A stretch of DNA of 57,250 bases from Ruegeria spongiae (GCF_023502395.1 NZ_JAMFMB010000027.1:1-57250), one strand, 5' to 3'. Numbered from the stretch's first letter, positions 1-8,854 are shown. Numbers and translations: made by a program. Notes: generated by a model not told the origin, from the letters alone.

Positions 1-88
1 AACGCAGGGCTGAACACATCCCCATCACAACCCCGTCACCGGGCTTTCAAAATTGCGGCGCAGCGGGCATTTTGGGCCTATCGCAACC

Positions 89-550
89 ATGAAACACGCC
101 AGAATGCCGACCAGACGAAACATCCTTGCCGGATTGGGGGCCATTGCACTTGCTCCTGCCGCACGCGCCGCATCACCGATGATCTTCTCGCAAGGGGGCG
201 CGGCGATCTCGGGCTTCGACACGGTGTCCTATTTCGCCGATGGCGGCCCGCTTGCGGGGCGCGCCGATAACGCGCTGATGTGGAAAGGTGCGGTCTGGCG
301 TTTTGCCAGCGATGCCAATCGCGAGGCGTTTGAGGCCAATCCCCGCGCCTACGCGCCGCAATTCGGTGGCTATTGCGCCTATGCCGTCGCGCAGGGGGGG
401 CTGAGCACGACCGATCCGAACGTCTGGCATATCGTCAAGGACAAGCTCTACCTGATCCATTCGCAGAGCGTGGATCAGGCCTGGATGCGCGACCCGCAGG
501 CCTATATCGAACGGGCCGAAGCAAACTGGCCCGAGGTTCTTTACGGCTGA
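89..550 (+). CDS. Tat-exported YHS domain protein
   Basis: 153 residues from the chosen ATG. The N-terminus has a twin-arginine stretch (TRRNIL) followed by a hydrophobic segment and an Ala-rich cleavage region (APAARAAS), so export to the periplasm by the Tat route is likely. The mature part is a YHS-type domain: a GFDTVSYF segment, a tryptophan-phenylalanine core (VWRFAS), then FEANPRAYAPQFGGYCAYA, typical of the family. YHS domains are usually linked to metal binding, but the substrate is unknown. Other possible starts are at 53 and 104; 89 and 104 both keep the twin arginines close to the N-terminus, and neither has a strong ribosome binding site. No obvious operon partner. Confidence 0.82.
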   Translation: MKHARMPTRRNILAGLGAIALAPAARAASPMIFSQGGAAISGFDTVSYFADGGPLAGRADNALMWKGAVWRFASDANREAFEANPRAYAPQFGGYCAYAVAQGGLSTTDPNVWHIVKDKLYLIHSQSVDQAWMRDPQAYIERAEANWPEVLYG

Positions 551-694
551 TCGGCGGAATTCCGCTGGAACTGTCGCGCAGCTTCACGAAAATGGCATCG
601 ACCTCTTTTATTTGGGCGCGCAGCGCATACTTCTTTCAGTGACCGCGGACAGGAACTTCCGCGTGTCATTTCACTGTCCCTCGTTCCATACCTT

Positions 695-722
695 GCGCCC
701 AGGATCTCCTGGGCGCTTTTTT
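695..722 (+). terminator. Rho-independent terminator
   Basis: Perfect 9-10 bp GC-rich stem (GCGCCCAGG / CCTGGGCGC) with a loop of four bases, followed directly by six T. It lies 145 bases after the YHS gene and just before the CoA-binding gene, so it can end the YHS transcript or a short leader RNA. Confidence 0.85.
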
Positions 723-750
723 CTTTGGAACAAGCGGTTAGAGTGCGCAA

Positions 751-1221
751 ATGACCAGCTATGACGACTCATATCTCAGGGCCATCCTGCAGCGCACACA
801 GGTGATCGCAGTGGTGGGCGTGTCGATGAACCCTGTGCGGCCCAGCTATTATGTGGCGCGGTATCTGGGGCTGAAAGGGTATCGCGTGATCCCCGTCAAC
901 CCCGGACATGCGGGCAAGGAGCTGTTTGGTGAGACCGTCCGCGCCGGGCTGTCCGAGATTTCCGAGCCGGTCGACATGGTCGACATCTTCCGCCGGTCCG
1001 AAACAGTGCCGCCGATCGTTGACGAGGCGATCGAGGTTTTTCCCAATTTGCGCACCATCTGGATGCAGATCGGTGTCCAGAATGCCGACACCGCCGCCCG
1101 CGCCCAGGCGCGGGGCATCGACGTGATCCAGAACCGCTGCCCCAAGATCGAATATCAGCGCCTGTTCGGCGAGCTTCGCATGGGTGGATTTGCCACCGGG
1201 ATCATCTCGTCGAGGCTCTGA
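751..1221 (+). CDS. CoA-binding domain protein (YccU-like)
   Basis: 156 residues forming one CoA-binding Rossmann domain. The N-terminal nucleotide loop region reads AVVGVSMNPVRPSYYVA, followed by RVIPVNPGHAGKELFGE, a signature of the YccU-type stand-alone CoA-binding family. The C-terminal NRCPKIEYQRL motif is also typical. The family resembles the N-terminal part of succinyl-CoA synthetase alpha subunits but has no catalytic half, and its physiological role is not established. It starts 28 bases after the terminator and is followed by a 250-base gap, so it is probably monocistronic. Confidence 0.88.
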   Translation: MTSYDDSYLRAILQRTQVIAVVGVSMNPVRPSYYVARYLGLKGYRVIPVNPGHAGKELFGETVRAGLSEISEPVDMVDIFRRSETVPPIVDEAIEVFPNLRTIWMQIGVQNADTAARAQARGIDVIQNRCPKIEYQRLFGELRMGGFATGIISSRL

Positions 1222-1370
1222 TCTGGTGACGCGCTCTGCAGGCTGTTTTCGAATGATCGGCATTGATGCCATGCGTGGATGGCTGCAGTCCGGTTCCCTC
1301 TGGTTCGGGTTATGGGCGCAATTCCAACAATTTTGACGCCGCGTATCAACGGTGGGAACGTAAGTCTGCG

Positions 1371-1399
1371 TTGACAAAATCGGCCTCGGCCCGTTCTGG
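1371..1399 (+). promoter_or_regulatory. Possible promoter of the 1473 gene
   Basis: A perfect TTGACA at 1371-1376 is followed after 17 bases by a poor -10 match (TTCTGG). It sits about 75 bases before the next gene. The good -35 box is the only real support. Confidence 0.3.
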
Positions 1400-1472
1400 T
1401 CATGCCGAACATGACGCGACTGGCACACGGAACACAAGGCGCTCTGTGCCCTGGTAATCTTAGGAGTGATCC

Positions 1473-1835
1473 ATGAACTCAAAATTCACCATGCAAGTTT
1501 TCGGCATCTATATGGTTGTTGTTGCAGGTCTTGGCCTGATGCTTATGCCTTTCTTTCTGCTTGGGCTCTTTGGTCTATCGGCGGGCGATGGCGTGTGGAT
1601 CCGCATGGTAGGCATGCTGGCCTCGATCATCGGCGGTTACTATCTGCTGGCAGCACGGGCGGACGCGAAGCAGCTATATGGCTGGAGCGTCTGGATGCGC
1701 CTTTATGCCGGTGCCTTCATGATCGTGCTGTTCGTTGCTGGCATGCTGGGTGCGGGTATTCTGCTTTTTGCAGCGATCGATATCTGCGCAGCTCTTTGGA
1801 CCCGGTCCTGTCTGCGCAAGGAACAGGCGGCCTGA
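1473..1835 (+). CDS. Small integral membrane protein, unrecognised
   Basis: 120 residues, almost wholly hydrophobic, with about four likely membrane helices (roughly 7-33, 42-62, 68-90 and 91-110) and a charged C-terminal tail. The start is supported by a TAGGAG ribosome binding site about eight bases upstream. I see no catalytic motif and do not recognise the family. It stands alone between a 250-base gap and a convergent lipoprotein gene. Confidence 0.7.
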   Translation: MNSKFTMQVFGIYMVVVAGLGLMLMPFFLLGLFGLSAGDGVWIRMVGMLASIIGGYYLLAARADAKQLYGWSVWMRLYAGAFMIVLFVAGMLGAGILLFAAIDICAALWTRSCLRKEQAA

Positions 1836-2000
1836 TCGCGAGACCGCCAGCACGGTTGCAGCCGATCTGATCGGTCACGCCAAACCGTGAGGACCAAAAA
1901 ACACATGGTCTGACCCGCGCTGCCGGGTCAAACCACATGGCGAGGACACCGGTGCATGATCGCCAGTCCGGCCCTTCATTCAGCCCAGAAATCGGAAACC

Positions 2001-2573
2001 TTAACTGCCGGGCGCGCGTTTGGCGTCGCGACGGCGGCGGCGTTCTTCCAGCACTTGCAGGCGTGGCTGCCAGTCATAGCGGGTATCCTCGCGGGTCAGC
2101 GCCCAGTGCAGGTCGCCAGCCTCGCGCCAGGGATCGAGGACGATGCCGTCCTGCAGGGCATCGCCGCTCTTGCTGATGATGGCGGTGCTGTGATCGACCA
2201 CGAAAGCATTGCGCGGCTCGGCGATCGCGCGGTGCATGGTCAGCGTCCGGAAGTTCTCCTGCTTGAGCCGCGCCTCGATATCCTCGGCCCATTGATAGCA
2301 CAGGCCGCGTTCCTTGATGCCGGAATTGACCTTGGCATTGTGGACCAGCGGCGGGTCGGTGATGTCATATTCCTGCGCCAGCTTCGCGGAATAGTCATAG
2401 GCGATGCTGGCGGCGCGCTGCGCCTCTTCGGGATCGACCTCGGGTCCCAGCGACTGGATTTCCTGCGCCAGCTTGGCGACATCACCGCGATCGACGACAA
2501 TCGGCTGATGCGCACAAGCGCTGATCAGGGCGAGGGCAAACAGGGCCAGAACGGATTTGAGCAGTCGAGTCAT
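2001..2573 (-). CDS. Lipoprotein with transglutaminase-like Cys-His-Asp pattern
   Basis: 190 residues. The first 20 form a lipoprotein signal peptide ending in the lipobox ISAC, so it is probably anchored in the outer membrane or periplasmic face. The mature domain contains GLCYQWAED, then VVDHSTAII, then VLDPW, an order and spacing suggestive of the Cys-His-Asp triad of transglutaminase/cysteine peptidase folds. That assignment is inferred from motif order only; no named family is recognised. The C-terminus is Arg-rich. It is convergent with the 1473 gene and lies downstream of hisE on the same strand with a gap of about 60 bases, so it may be co-transcribed with the his genes. Confidence 0.75.
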   Translation of the reverse strand: MTRLLKSVLALFALALISACAHQPIVVDRGDVAKLAQEIQSLGPEVDPEEAQRAASIAYDYSAKLAQEYDITDPPLVHNAKVNSGIKERGLCYQWAEDIEARLKQENFRTLTMHRAIAEPRNAFVVDHSTAIISKSGDALQDGIVLDPWREAGDLHWALTREDTRYDWQPRLQVLEERRRRRDAKRAPGS

Positions 2574-2636
2574 GAAGGCATCCCAAGAGAATCAGCTTTT
2601 GTCCGCTTCCTGCCGCGTTCCGCCCCCGAGCGCAAT

Positions 2637-2954
2637 TCAATCACCGGGTCGGGCGGCTTTTTCGGCAAGACCGCTCATATGCTGACGACGCGCCAACTCC
2701 TCCAGCACGGCCTGCAGCGGTACATCCCGCGCAGCCAGCATGACCAGCAGGTGATAAAGCACATCCGCCGCTTCCGAGGTCAACCCGTCGCGGTCGCCCT
2801 TGACCGCTTCGATGATGGCCTCAACCGCCTCTTCGCCAAATTTCTCGGCGCATTTCTCGGGCCCTTTGGCCAGCAGCTTGGCGGTCCAGCTACCGTCGGG
2901 ATCGGCGGTTTTGCGGGCCTCGATTGTGGCGGCCAGATCGTGCAGGATACTCAT
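2637..2954 (-). CDS. hisE: Phosphoribosyl-ATP pyrophosphatase
   Basis: 105 residues, the normal length of a stand-alone HisE. It hydrolyses phosphoribosyl-ATP to phosphoribosyl-AMP in the second step of histidine biosynthesis in the cytoplasm. The MazG-like helical core has the metal-binding acidic residues in [11 protein letters not shown] and [13 protein letters not shown]. The start codon overlaps the hisF stop (ATGA at 2951-2954), so the two genes are translationally coupled. HisI, the following step, is not in this window. Confidence 0.95.
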   Translation of the reverse strand: MSILHDLAATIEARKTADPDGSWTAKLLAKGPEKCAEKFGEEAVEAIIEAVKGDRDGLTSEAADVLYHLLVMLAARDVPLQAVLEELARRQHMSGLAEKAARPGD

Positions 2955-3712
2955 GTCAGCCTCATCGGGATGCCCGCAGCAGCCATATGGTCCTTGGCCT
3001 CGCGGATGGTGTATTCGCCGAAATGGAAGATCGACGCCGCCAGAACAGCGCTGGCCCGGCCCTCGGTCACACCTTCGACCAGATGGTCCAGATTGCCCAC
3101 ACCGCCCGAGGCGATCACCGGCACGTCGACCGCATCGCTTATCGCGCGGGTCAGCGGCAGGTTGAAGCCCGATTTGGTGCCGTCGCGATCCATCGAGGTC
3201 AGCAGGATTTCGCCCGCGCCTTTCCCGACAACAGCACGGGCAAAGTCCACCGCGTCGATGCCGGTGGGCTTGCGCCCGCCATGGGTAAAGATCTCCCATT
3301 TGCCGGGCGAGACGGTCTTGGCGTCGATGGCGCAGACGATGCATTGGCTGCCGAACTGGTCGGCGGCCTCGGCGATCACGTCCGGATTGGCCACGGCAGC
3401 CGAGTTGAAACTGACCTTGTCGGCCCCGGCCAGCAGCAGCGCGCGCACGTCCTCGCGGGTGCGCACACCGCCGCCCACGGTCAGCGGCACAAAGCACTGT
3501 TCTGCGGTGCGCCGGACCACATCGAACATGGTGCCCCGGTTTTCGTGCGTGGCGTGGATGTCGAGGAAACAGATCTCGTCCGCGCCCGCCGCGTCATAGG
3601 CCTTGGCCGATTCCACCGGATCGCCCGCATCGCGCAGCCCGACGAAGTTGACGCCCTTGACCACACGGCCATCGGCGACGTCCAGACAGGGAATGATACG
3701 TGTTTTCAGCAT
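2951..3712 (-). CDS. hisF: Imidazole glycerol phosphate synthase, cyclase subunit
   Basis: 253 residues, full length for HisF. This (beta-alpha)8 barrel uses ammonia channelled from HisH to turn PRFAR into IGP and AICAR. The N-terminal [16 protein letters not shown] carries the first catalytic Asp, and the second lies in CAIDAKT near residue 130. Phosphate-binding loops VGGGVRT and ASGGVGN are present. It is the upstream partner of hisE, while its subunit partner hisH lies 3 kb further upstream on the same strand, separated by hisA and by small genes on the opposite strand. Confidence 0.97.
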   Translation of the reverse strand: MLKTRIIPCLDVADGRVVKGVNFVGLRDAGDPVESAKAYDAAGADEICFLDIHATHENRGTMFDVVRRTAEQCFVPLTVGGGVRTREDVRALLLAGADKVSFNSAAVANPDVIAEAADQFGSQCIVCAIDAKTVSPGKWEIFTHGGRKPTGIDAVDFARAVVGKGAGEILLTSMDRDGTKSGFNLPLTRAISDAVDVPVIASGGVGNLDHLVEGVTEGRASAVLAASIFHFGEYTIREAKDHMAAAGIPMRLT

Positions 3713-3829
3713 GAGACACCTTTTGCTGCGGCACTCCTAGCGGCAAAGCTCCGCCGATGCCAGACTTGTGATTGTAACACCGGTCTAAGCAGTGGAAATT
3801 GAACGGGAAGTCATGGAGGGAAAGACATC

Positions 3830-4276
3830 ATGCGTGGTCTGTTTTTGGCAGCATTATTCACTATGGGAAGCACGGTAACGGCAATGGCTGACGACATTAT
3901 CAAGGTGAAGACCGACAAGTCGGTGGCAGAGGCGCTGGATGCGCTCGAGGCGGCGGTGGGCAATGCGGGCGCGACGGTGTTTGCCCGCATCGACCATGCC
4001 GCAGGGGCTGAAAAAGTCGGCACGCCGATCCCGGCCAATCAGGTGCTGATCTTCGGTAATCCGAAGCTGGGCACGCCCGCGATGCAGATCGACCCGCTGG
4101 CCGGTCTGTTCCTGCCGCTCAAGGTGCAGGCCTATGAGGACGCGGAAGGGCAGGTCTGGCTGACCTATGAAGACCCGAAAGAGACCATGGACGAACTTGA
4201 CGAAGTCGAAAAGTCGCCGGTGATCGGCAAGATGCAGGGCGCGCTCAAGAAGCTGACCGAAGCCGCGGCGCAGTAA
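3830..4276 (+). CDS. Exported DUF302 protein
   Basis: 148 residues with a signal peptide of about 20 residues (cleavage near TAMADD). The mature part has the DUF302 pattern: an alternating-charge start (IIKVKTDKSVAEALDALEAAV), FARIDHAAGA, then VLIFGNPKLGTPAMQ and LPLKVQAYEDAEGQVWLTYEDP. The function of this widespread family is not known. A GGAGGGAAAG ribosome binding site precedes the ATG. It is divergent from hisF and the first of three small exported genes on the plus strand. Confidence 0.88.
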   Translation: MRGLFLAALFTMGSTVTAMADDIIKVKTDKSVAEALDALEAAVGNAGATVFARIDHAAGAEKVGTPIPANQVLIFGNPKLGTPAMQIDPLAGLFLPLKVQAYEDAEGQVWLTYEDPKETMDELDEVEKSPVIGKMQGALKKLTEAAAQ

Positions 4277-4369
4277 CCGTCGGACATCTGGCGCAAGCGG
4301 GCAGGGGCGGGGCGTTTGGTCGTCCCGCCCTTCTGCGCTATGATGGGCCGTCACACGGAGGCTCGCTTC

Positions 4370-4759
4370 ATGTTTAGCCGCCAATATGCCTTGCCTGCAG
4401 CTTTTGCGCTTTGTCTGGCCGCACCAGCGGGCGCAGATGAGATCATGAGTGCCGAGGACTTGCTGGCCACCATCCCCGGCGCGGTACTTACCGGGATATC
4501 CAACGAGGACGGCGCAACACCTTGGGTCCAGACCTATGGTCGGGACGGCCAGGCCAAAGGCGTGTTTGGCGCGCGGGACTACAGTTCGAGCTGGGCGGTT
4601 CGCCGCGATTTGTGGTGCGAGGATTGGGGAAGCGGGTCAGGCTGCTGGCGTCTGGAACGGGTCGATGAGAACACGATCCAACCCTATCACGGTGATCGGA
4701 AGCTGCAGAATGTCTGGACCATACAGCGGCACTCGGACACCCAGCCTGCCAATGGTTAG
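4370..4759 (+). CDS. Secreted protein of unknown function, paralog 1
   Basis: 129 residues from the ATG that follows GGAG at 4357-4360. The first 22 residues are a signal peptide (LCLAAPAGADE). The mature protein has LLATIPGAVLTGISNEDG near its start and WCEDWGSGSGCWRL in its second half, with two Cys that could form a disulfide. The same motif set recurs in the next gene, so the two are tandem paralogs. I do not recognise the family; the small, tryptophan-rich domain looks like a periplasmic binding or structural module. An upstream in-frame start at 4316 would place the signal peptide internally and was not used. Confidence 0.75.
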   Translation: MFSRQYALPAAFALCLAAPAGADEIMSAEDLLATIPGAVLTGISNEDGATPWVQTYGRDGQAKGVFGARDYSSSWAVRRDLWCEDWGSGSGCWRLERVDENTIQPYHGDRKLQNVWTIQRHSDTQPANG

Positions 4760-4903
4760 GTGCGCTGCACAAGCACGAATGCCGCAATTCCTCGCGAGTT
4801 GATATTTCGCCGAGGTCAGCGCGTCTGGCACCGCCCTTTGTCCAAAATCCGATTTTGCGCTATATTCCGAAGCTTAATGTACTTTTTGAGGGAAAGTTAT
4901 ACG

Positions 4904-5275
4904 ATGTTTGCATTTAAACCAGTGCTGCTTGCCAGCGCTATGATTGTGGCCGCAGCAAGTGCCGCGCAAGCGCAGGCGTTCATGACGCAGAAAGAAATTC
5001 TTGCGACCATTCCGGGTTCGACGGCCTATGGCATTGCCAATTCGGATGGCAAGACCCAATGGGCTCAGGCCTATGGAAAAGGTCGGAAAAAAGGCAAGAT
5101 CGCGGGCAATTTTGGCGGTGATGCTTACGAAGCCAAGTGGTTTGTAGACGGGAATCAATGGTGCGAAGACTGGGGTAGTGGTAGCGGTTGTTTTCAGTTT
5201 GTCCGGATCAGCGAAAAAGAGCTGCAACCATACAAGAATGGGCAAAAACAAAAACACATCTGGAAACTAAAATAG
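4904..5275 (+). CDS. Secreted protein of unknown function, paralog 2
   Basis: 123 residues with a clear signal peptide ending near AAQAQA and a GAGGGAAAG ribosome binding site. It shares with its upstream neighbour EILATIPGST, a GIANSDGKTQWAQAYG segment and CEDWGSGSGC, and the same spacing to a C-terminal LQPY motif. It is more basic (KGRKKGK) and less GC-rich than its neighbours, so it may have been acquired or have diverged faster than paralog 1. The 144-base gap between the two is AT-richer and may hold its own promoter. Convergent with hisA. Confidence 0.78.
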   Translation: MFAFKPVLLASAMIVAAASAAQAQAFMTQKEILATIPGSTAYGIANSDGKTQWAQAYGKGRKKGKIAGNFGGDAYEAKWFVDGNQWCEDWGSGSGCFQFVRISEKELQPYKNGQKQKHIWKLK

Positions 5276-5288
5276 GCCGGGATTCGGC

Positions 5289-6011
5289 TCAGTCTTTCAG
5301 GGCGATCAAAGCCTCTTGCAGGTCAATCGCACCATCGTACAGCGCGCGGCCCGAGATGGCACCATTCAGATCTGCGCCACAATCGCGCAAGGCGATGAGG
5401 TCGGCGATGGACGACACCCCGCCCGAGGCGATCACCGGGATCGATATCGCCCGGGCCAGCGCGGCGGTGGCCTCGACATTGGGGCCTTGCATGGCACCAT
5501 CGCGGTTTATGTCGGTGTAGATGATCGCGGCTACGCCCGCGTCCTCGAATTGCCGCGCCAGATCGGTGACATCGACATCGGTTTCCTCGGCCCAGCCCTT
5601 GGTGGCCACCATGCCGTTGCGGGCGTCGATGCCCACGGCCACCTTGCCGGGAAAGGCACGCGCGGCCTCGCGCACCAGATCGGGATCTTCCACCGCAACC
5701 GTGCCCAGGATGACGCGGGCCAACCCCTTGTCCAGCCAGCGCTCGATCGTGGCCATGTCGCGGATGCCGCCACCCAATTGCGCGGGCACGTCGCAGTCCT
5801 TCAGGATCGCCTCGACCGGTGCGGCGTTGACCGGTTCACCGGCAAAGGCCCCGTTCAGGTCGACCAGATGCAGCCACTGGCATCCAGCCTCGACAAAGGC
5901 GCGCGCCTGGGCCGCGGGGTCGTCGTTGAACACGGTCGCGGCCTCCATCTCGCCGCGCAAAAGCCGCACGGCCTGGCCGTCCTTGAGGTCGATGGCGGGA
6001 TAGAGGATCAT
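5289..6011 (-). CDS. hisA: ProFAR isomerase
   Basis: 240 residues starting at [12 protein letters not shown], the usual HisA N-terminus; the frame is open 14 codons further upstream but those residues are not family-like. The enzyme isomerises ProFAR to PRFAR, the substrate of HisFH. The general acid/base Asp residues are in [10 protein letters not shown] and [10 protein letters not shown], and the phosphate loops are LGGGIRD and ASGGVSS. It lies on the same strand as hisH upstream and hisF downstream, but convergent or divergent small genes sit in both gaps, so it may not share one transcript with them. Confidence 0.95.
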   Translation of the reverse strand: MILYPAIDLKDGQAVRLLRGEMEAATVFNDDPAAQARAFVEAGCQWLHLVDLNGAFAGEPVNAAPVEAILKDCDVPAQLGGGIRDMATIERWLDKGLARVILGTVAVEDPDLVREAARAFPGKVAVGIDARNGMVATKGWAEETDVDVTDLARQFEDAGVAAIIYTDINRDGAMQGPNVEATAALARAISIPVIASGGVSSIADLIALRDCGADLNGAISGRALYDGAIDLQEALIALKD

Positions 6012-6146
6012 GGGATGAGCGGCCTTCTGCTGATTTCGCCGGGGATATGGCACAGGAGGCGCGGGGGATGCAACGCGACCCTACGTCCTGCTTGCCTGAA
6101 TCGCCCAATTGCTCACAGTGGCCGCATCCAACAGGAGGAGAACAAC

Positions 6147-6545
6147 ATGAAAACGAAAATTCTGACCGCCCTGGCGCTGGTGGGTTTCGCGGCAACGGCC
6201 CATGCCGACCCGGTGGATGGCATCTGGAAGACCGGAACCGGTGATGACGGCGGTTACCTGCATGTGTCCATCGCACCCTGCGGCAGTGCCATCTGCGGCA
6301 CCATCGACAATGCGTTCCAAGCTTCTGGAAATGAAGAGCCGAACTATGCGCATGACGGCAAGCAGATGATCTGGGACATGGTGCCCGAAGGCAGCGGCAA
6401 CTATAGCGGCGGCAAGATCTGGGACCCGGAGGCAGACAAGACCTACAAGTCCAAGATGAGCCTCAAGGGCAACACGCTGACCGTCAAGGGCTGTGTTGCA
6501 GGCGGGCTGGTCTGCAAAGGTCAGGACTGGACCCGCGTTCAGTGA
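6147..6545 (+). CDS. Exported DUF2147 protein
   Basis: 132 residues. A signal peptide of about 20 residues (ends TAHADP) precedes a DUF2147 domain with the family pattern DGIWKTG, a Cys pair in PCGSAICGTI, GKIWDPEADKTYKSKM and LKGNTLTVKGC. Known members are lipocalin-like periplasmic proteins of unclear role. The start is supported by an AGGAGG box nine bases upstream. It is inserted on the plus strand between hisH and hisA and converges with hisH. Confidence 0.88.
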   Translation: MKTKILTALALVGFAATAHADPVDGIWKTGTGDDGGYLHVSIAPCGSAICGTIDNAFQASGNEEPNYAHDGKQMIWDMVPEGSGNYSGGKIWDPEADKTYKSKMSLKGNTLTVKGCVAGGLVCKGQDWTRVQ

Positions 6546-6552
6546 TCTTTTC

Positions 6553-6572
6553 GGCGCCCCGTCAGGGGCGCC
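6553..6572. terminator. GC-rich hairpin between convergent genes
   Basis: A perfect 8-bp inverted repeat (GGCGCCCC / GGGGCGCC) with a GTCA loop lies between the DUF2147 gene and hisH and includes the hisH stop codon. There is no T tract on the 3' side of either strand, so it may act as a transcript 3'-end structure rather than a classical terminator. Confidence 0.4.
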
Positions 6573-7200
6573 AGTTCAGGAAGTTCCCGATCAGTCGCAG
6601 ACCGGTGGACTGGCTCTTTTCCGGATGGAACTGCATGCCGATCATCGTGTCGCGCCCGATCACGGCGGTCACCTCGCCACCATAGTCGACATGGGCCAGC
6701 CGCTCTGCCGAATTTTTGACGCGGACCTGGTAGGAATGCACGAAATAGGTGTGATCGCCGGTGTCGATGCCGGCAAAGACCGGGTGATCATTGTCGATCA
6801 CCAGATCGTTCCAGCCCATATGCGGCACTTTCAGCGCGCGATCTTCGGGCTCGATTTTCACCACATCCCCTGACACCCAGCCAAGGCCTGCGGTTTCTTG
6901 ATATTCGTGGCCGGTGGCGGCCATCAGCTGCATGCCGACGCAGATGCCCAGAAAGGGCCGTCCGCGCTGTTCGACCGCCTCGACCATCGCGTCGTGGATA
7001 CCCTTGTGCCCGCGCAGCTCAGCCGCACAGGCCGGAAAGGCGCCGTCTCCGGGCAGCACCAGACGGTCTGCCCGCGCAACAATATCCGCATCCGAGGTCA
7101 CCACGACCTCGCCCGCATCCAGCTCGCGCGCCATGCGTTGAAACGCCTTTTCGGCGGAATGCAGATTGCCCGACTCGTAGTCGATTATGGCTGTCAGCAA
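6562..7200 (-). CDS. hisH: Imidazole glycerol phosphate synthase, glutaminase subunit
   Basis: 212 residues, full length. This class I glutamine amidotransferase hydrolyses glutamine and feeds ammonia to HisF. The nucleophilic Cys is in FLGICVGMQLM, with the catalytic His and Glu in MQFHPEKSQ near the C-terminus. The N-terminal IIDYESGNLHSAEKAF is a HisH signature. Upstream on the same strand is a GFA-family gene, then hisB. Confidence 0.97.
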   Translation of the reverse strand: MLTAIIDYESGNLHSAEKAFQRMARELDAGEVVVTSDADIVARADRLVLPGDGAFPACAAELRGHKGIHDAMVEAVEQRGRPFLGICVGMQLMAATGHEYQETAGLGWVSGDVVKIEPEDRALKVPHMGWNDLVIDNDHPVFAGIDTGDHTYFVHSYQVRVKNSAERLAHVDYGGEVTAVIGRDTMIGMQFHPEKSQSTGLRLIGNFLNWRP

Positions 7201-7269
7201 GGCTTGGCTCCGTATCGTCAGTTTGCTTTCGGTGCTGAGTATCGCAAGCCCCGCACGCTGCCAAGCCGT

Positions 7270-7752
7270 TCACCTGACATGTAACACGTCGTCGAAGACA
7301 TGAGGCTCCAGCGGCGTGCCATCGGCTGTCGCGGCATGTTCGGCATAGGTTTTGAAGCCAGCAGGTACAAGCGTGCCGCGTGTGGCGCAGTCCAGAAAGA
7401 TGAACTTGCTGTTTTCCGGGGTGAAATCGAACCAGCCCGGGTCATCGAATGCCCCGGCATAGACACCCAGCCGATCTGGCCAGCGCTCGAACGTTAAATG
7501 GGTTTTGGTGGCACAGGTCTGGCAGAAATGTACATGTACTACCTTGCCGCTGCCTTCCGAGACATGATCGTAGCGGGCAGGCTCTCCCTGGAACATGGCA
7601 AAGGATTTGAGGTCAAAAATCGGCTCAACGATCCCTTGTGTCCCGGTCGCGCGCTGGCAGAACCGGCAGAAACAGGCAGTGACCCAAAGTGGCCGCGCGG
7701 AAACCGAGAAGCGCAGATCGCCGCACAGGCATCCGCCGGATTGATGGGTCAT
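7270..7752 (-). CDS. GFA-family zinc protein
   Basis: 160 residues forming a GFA/CENP-V domain. The zinc-binding cysteines are visible in GGCLCGDLRF, CFCRFCQRATG and FCQTCATKTHL. The family is named after a glutathione-dependent formaldehyde-activating enzyme, but most members have no proven activity, so no reaction is claimed. It sits in line between hisB and hisH with gaps of about 50-70 bases, so it is probably carried on the same transcript without an evident role in histidine synthesis. Confidence 0.85.
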   Translation of the reverse strand: MTHQSGGCLCGDLRFSVSARPLWVTACFCRFCQRATGTQGIVEPIFDLKSFAMFQGEPARYDHVSEGSGKVVHVHFCQTCATKTHLTFERWPDRLGVYAGAFDDPGWFDFTPENSKFIFLDCATRGTLVPAGFKTYAEHAATADGTPLEPHVFDDVLHVR

Positions 7753-7805
7753 GAGATCCTCGCGTCATCACATTCAGATGACGCGAAGGTAGCACGGTTT
7801 CGAAA

Positions 7806-8393
7806 TTACAGCGTGCCTTTGGTCGACGGCACCGCATCGGCCTTGCGCGGGTCGGTCTCGACCGCCAAGCGCAGAGCGCGCGCCACCGCCTTGAACGCGG
7901 CCTCGGCGATGTGGTGGCTGTTCAGCCCGTGCAACTGATCCACATGCAGCGTGATGCCGCCTTGGGTGCTGAAGGCCTGAAAAAACTCACGCACCAGTTC
8001 ACTGTCGAACGTGCCGATCTTTGCCGTCGGCAGGTCGACATTCCAGACAAGGAAAGGCCGGGCCGACAGATCGAGTGCGCAGCGCACCTGTGCATCATCC
8101 ATCGGCAGGTGGCATTCGCCATAGCGGCGGATGCCGGTCTTGTCGCCCAGGGCCGCGGCCAGCGCCTGACCCAGCGCGATACCAGTATCCTCGACCGTGT
8201 GGTGGTCATCGATATGGGTGTCGCCCTTGGCCCGGATCGTCATGTCGATCAGTGAATGGCGCGACAATTGATCCAGCATGTGATCAAAGAACCCCACGCC
8301 GGTCTCGATGTCGTACCGACCGGTCCCGTCGAGGTCGATTTCGACGGAAATCTCGGTTTCCGCGGTCTTGCGGCTGATCGTGGCGCGGCGCAT
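7806..8393 (-). CDS. hisB: Imidazoleglycerol-phosphate dehydratase
   Basis: 195 residues, the monofunctional HisB length, with no phosphatase domain. It dehydrates IGP to imidazole acetol phosphate in the sixth step of the pathway. Both manganese-binding repeats are present: [11 protein letters not shown] and [11 protein letters not shown], along with [12 protein letters not shown]. It is the most upstream his gene of this minus-strand group and is divergent from the AsnC-domain gene. Confidence 0.97.
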   Translation of the reverse strand: MRRATISRKTAETEISVEIDLDGTGRYDIETGVGFFDHMLDQLSRHSLIDMTIRAKGDTHIDDHHTVEDTGIALGQALAAALGDKTGIRRYGECHLPMDDAQVRCALDLSARPFLVWNVDLPTAKIGTFDSELVREFFQAFSTQGGITLHVDQLHGLNSHHIAEAAFKAVARALRLAVETDPRKADAVPSTKGTL

Positions 8394-8565
8394 GGCGAAA
8401 TCCCTTTTGTTTCGGGGGTGCTTATAGGACCGCTCGCGCGGGGATTACCAGCCCGGCCATCACCTGCGCGGCGAAGTGTTGCGCCGAAACAGGGGCCGAA
8501 ACAGGGGATTGCACGGCGGCATCACCCGTGACAGCCTGCACCCGGATCAATCGGAAGGCTCCGGC

Positions 8566-8805
8566 ATGTCAACTTGTGTGTTCATCCAGATACGCTGCAA
8601 ACCCGGCACCACCTACAGTGTGGCCGAAGAGATCGCACTGCGCGAAATCCATTCCGAACTGTTCTCGACCAGCGGCGAATATGACCTGATGATGAAACTC
8701 TATATTCCCCAAGGCCAGGATGTCGGCAAGTTCATCAACGAACACCTGCTTGATATCGACGGGATCGAGCGGTCTCTGACCACCATTACCTTCAACGCGT
8801 TCTGA
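8566..8805 (+). CDS. Stand-alone Lrp/AsnC ligand-binding domain protein
   Basis: 79 residues, consisting only of the RAM (AsnC C-terminal) effector-binding domain: FIQIRCKPGTTYSVAEEIA, SGEYDLMMKLYIP, and IDGIERSLTTITF. There is no helix-turn-helix, so it cannot bind DNA itself like Lrp; such proteins may bind amino acids and form oligomers with full-length Lrp proteins. Role unknown here. The frame is open about 30 codons upstream without family similarity, so the internal ATG was chosen. It lies divergent from hisB. Confidence 0.85.
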   Translation: MSTCVFIQIRCKPGTTYSVAEEIALREIHSELFSTSGEYDLMMKLYIPQGQDVGKFINEHLLDIDGIERSLTTITFNAF

Positions 8806-8854
8806 AACACTGGCGACGCCATCAGGGCGAAGCAATTCCGATGTGCGTTTGAGT

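Noticed and set aside
1911-1930. TGACCCG/CGGGTCA hairpin as terminator
   Set aside because: Seven-base stem but no T run directly after it on either strand; too weak to list as a feature.
1956-3599. Long plus-strand frame opposite the lipoprotein, hisE and hisF
   Set aside because: Spans three well supported minus-strand genes and has no recognisable domain.
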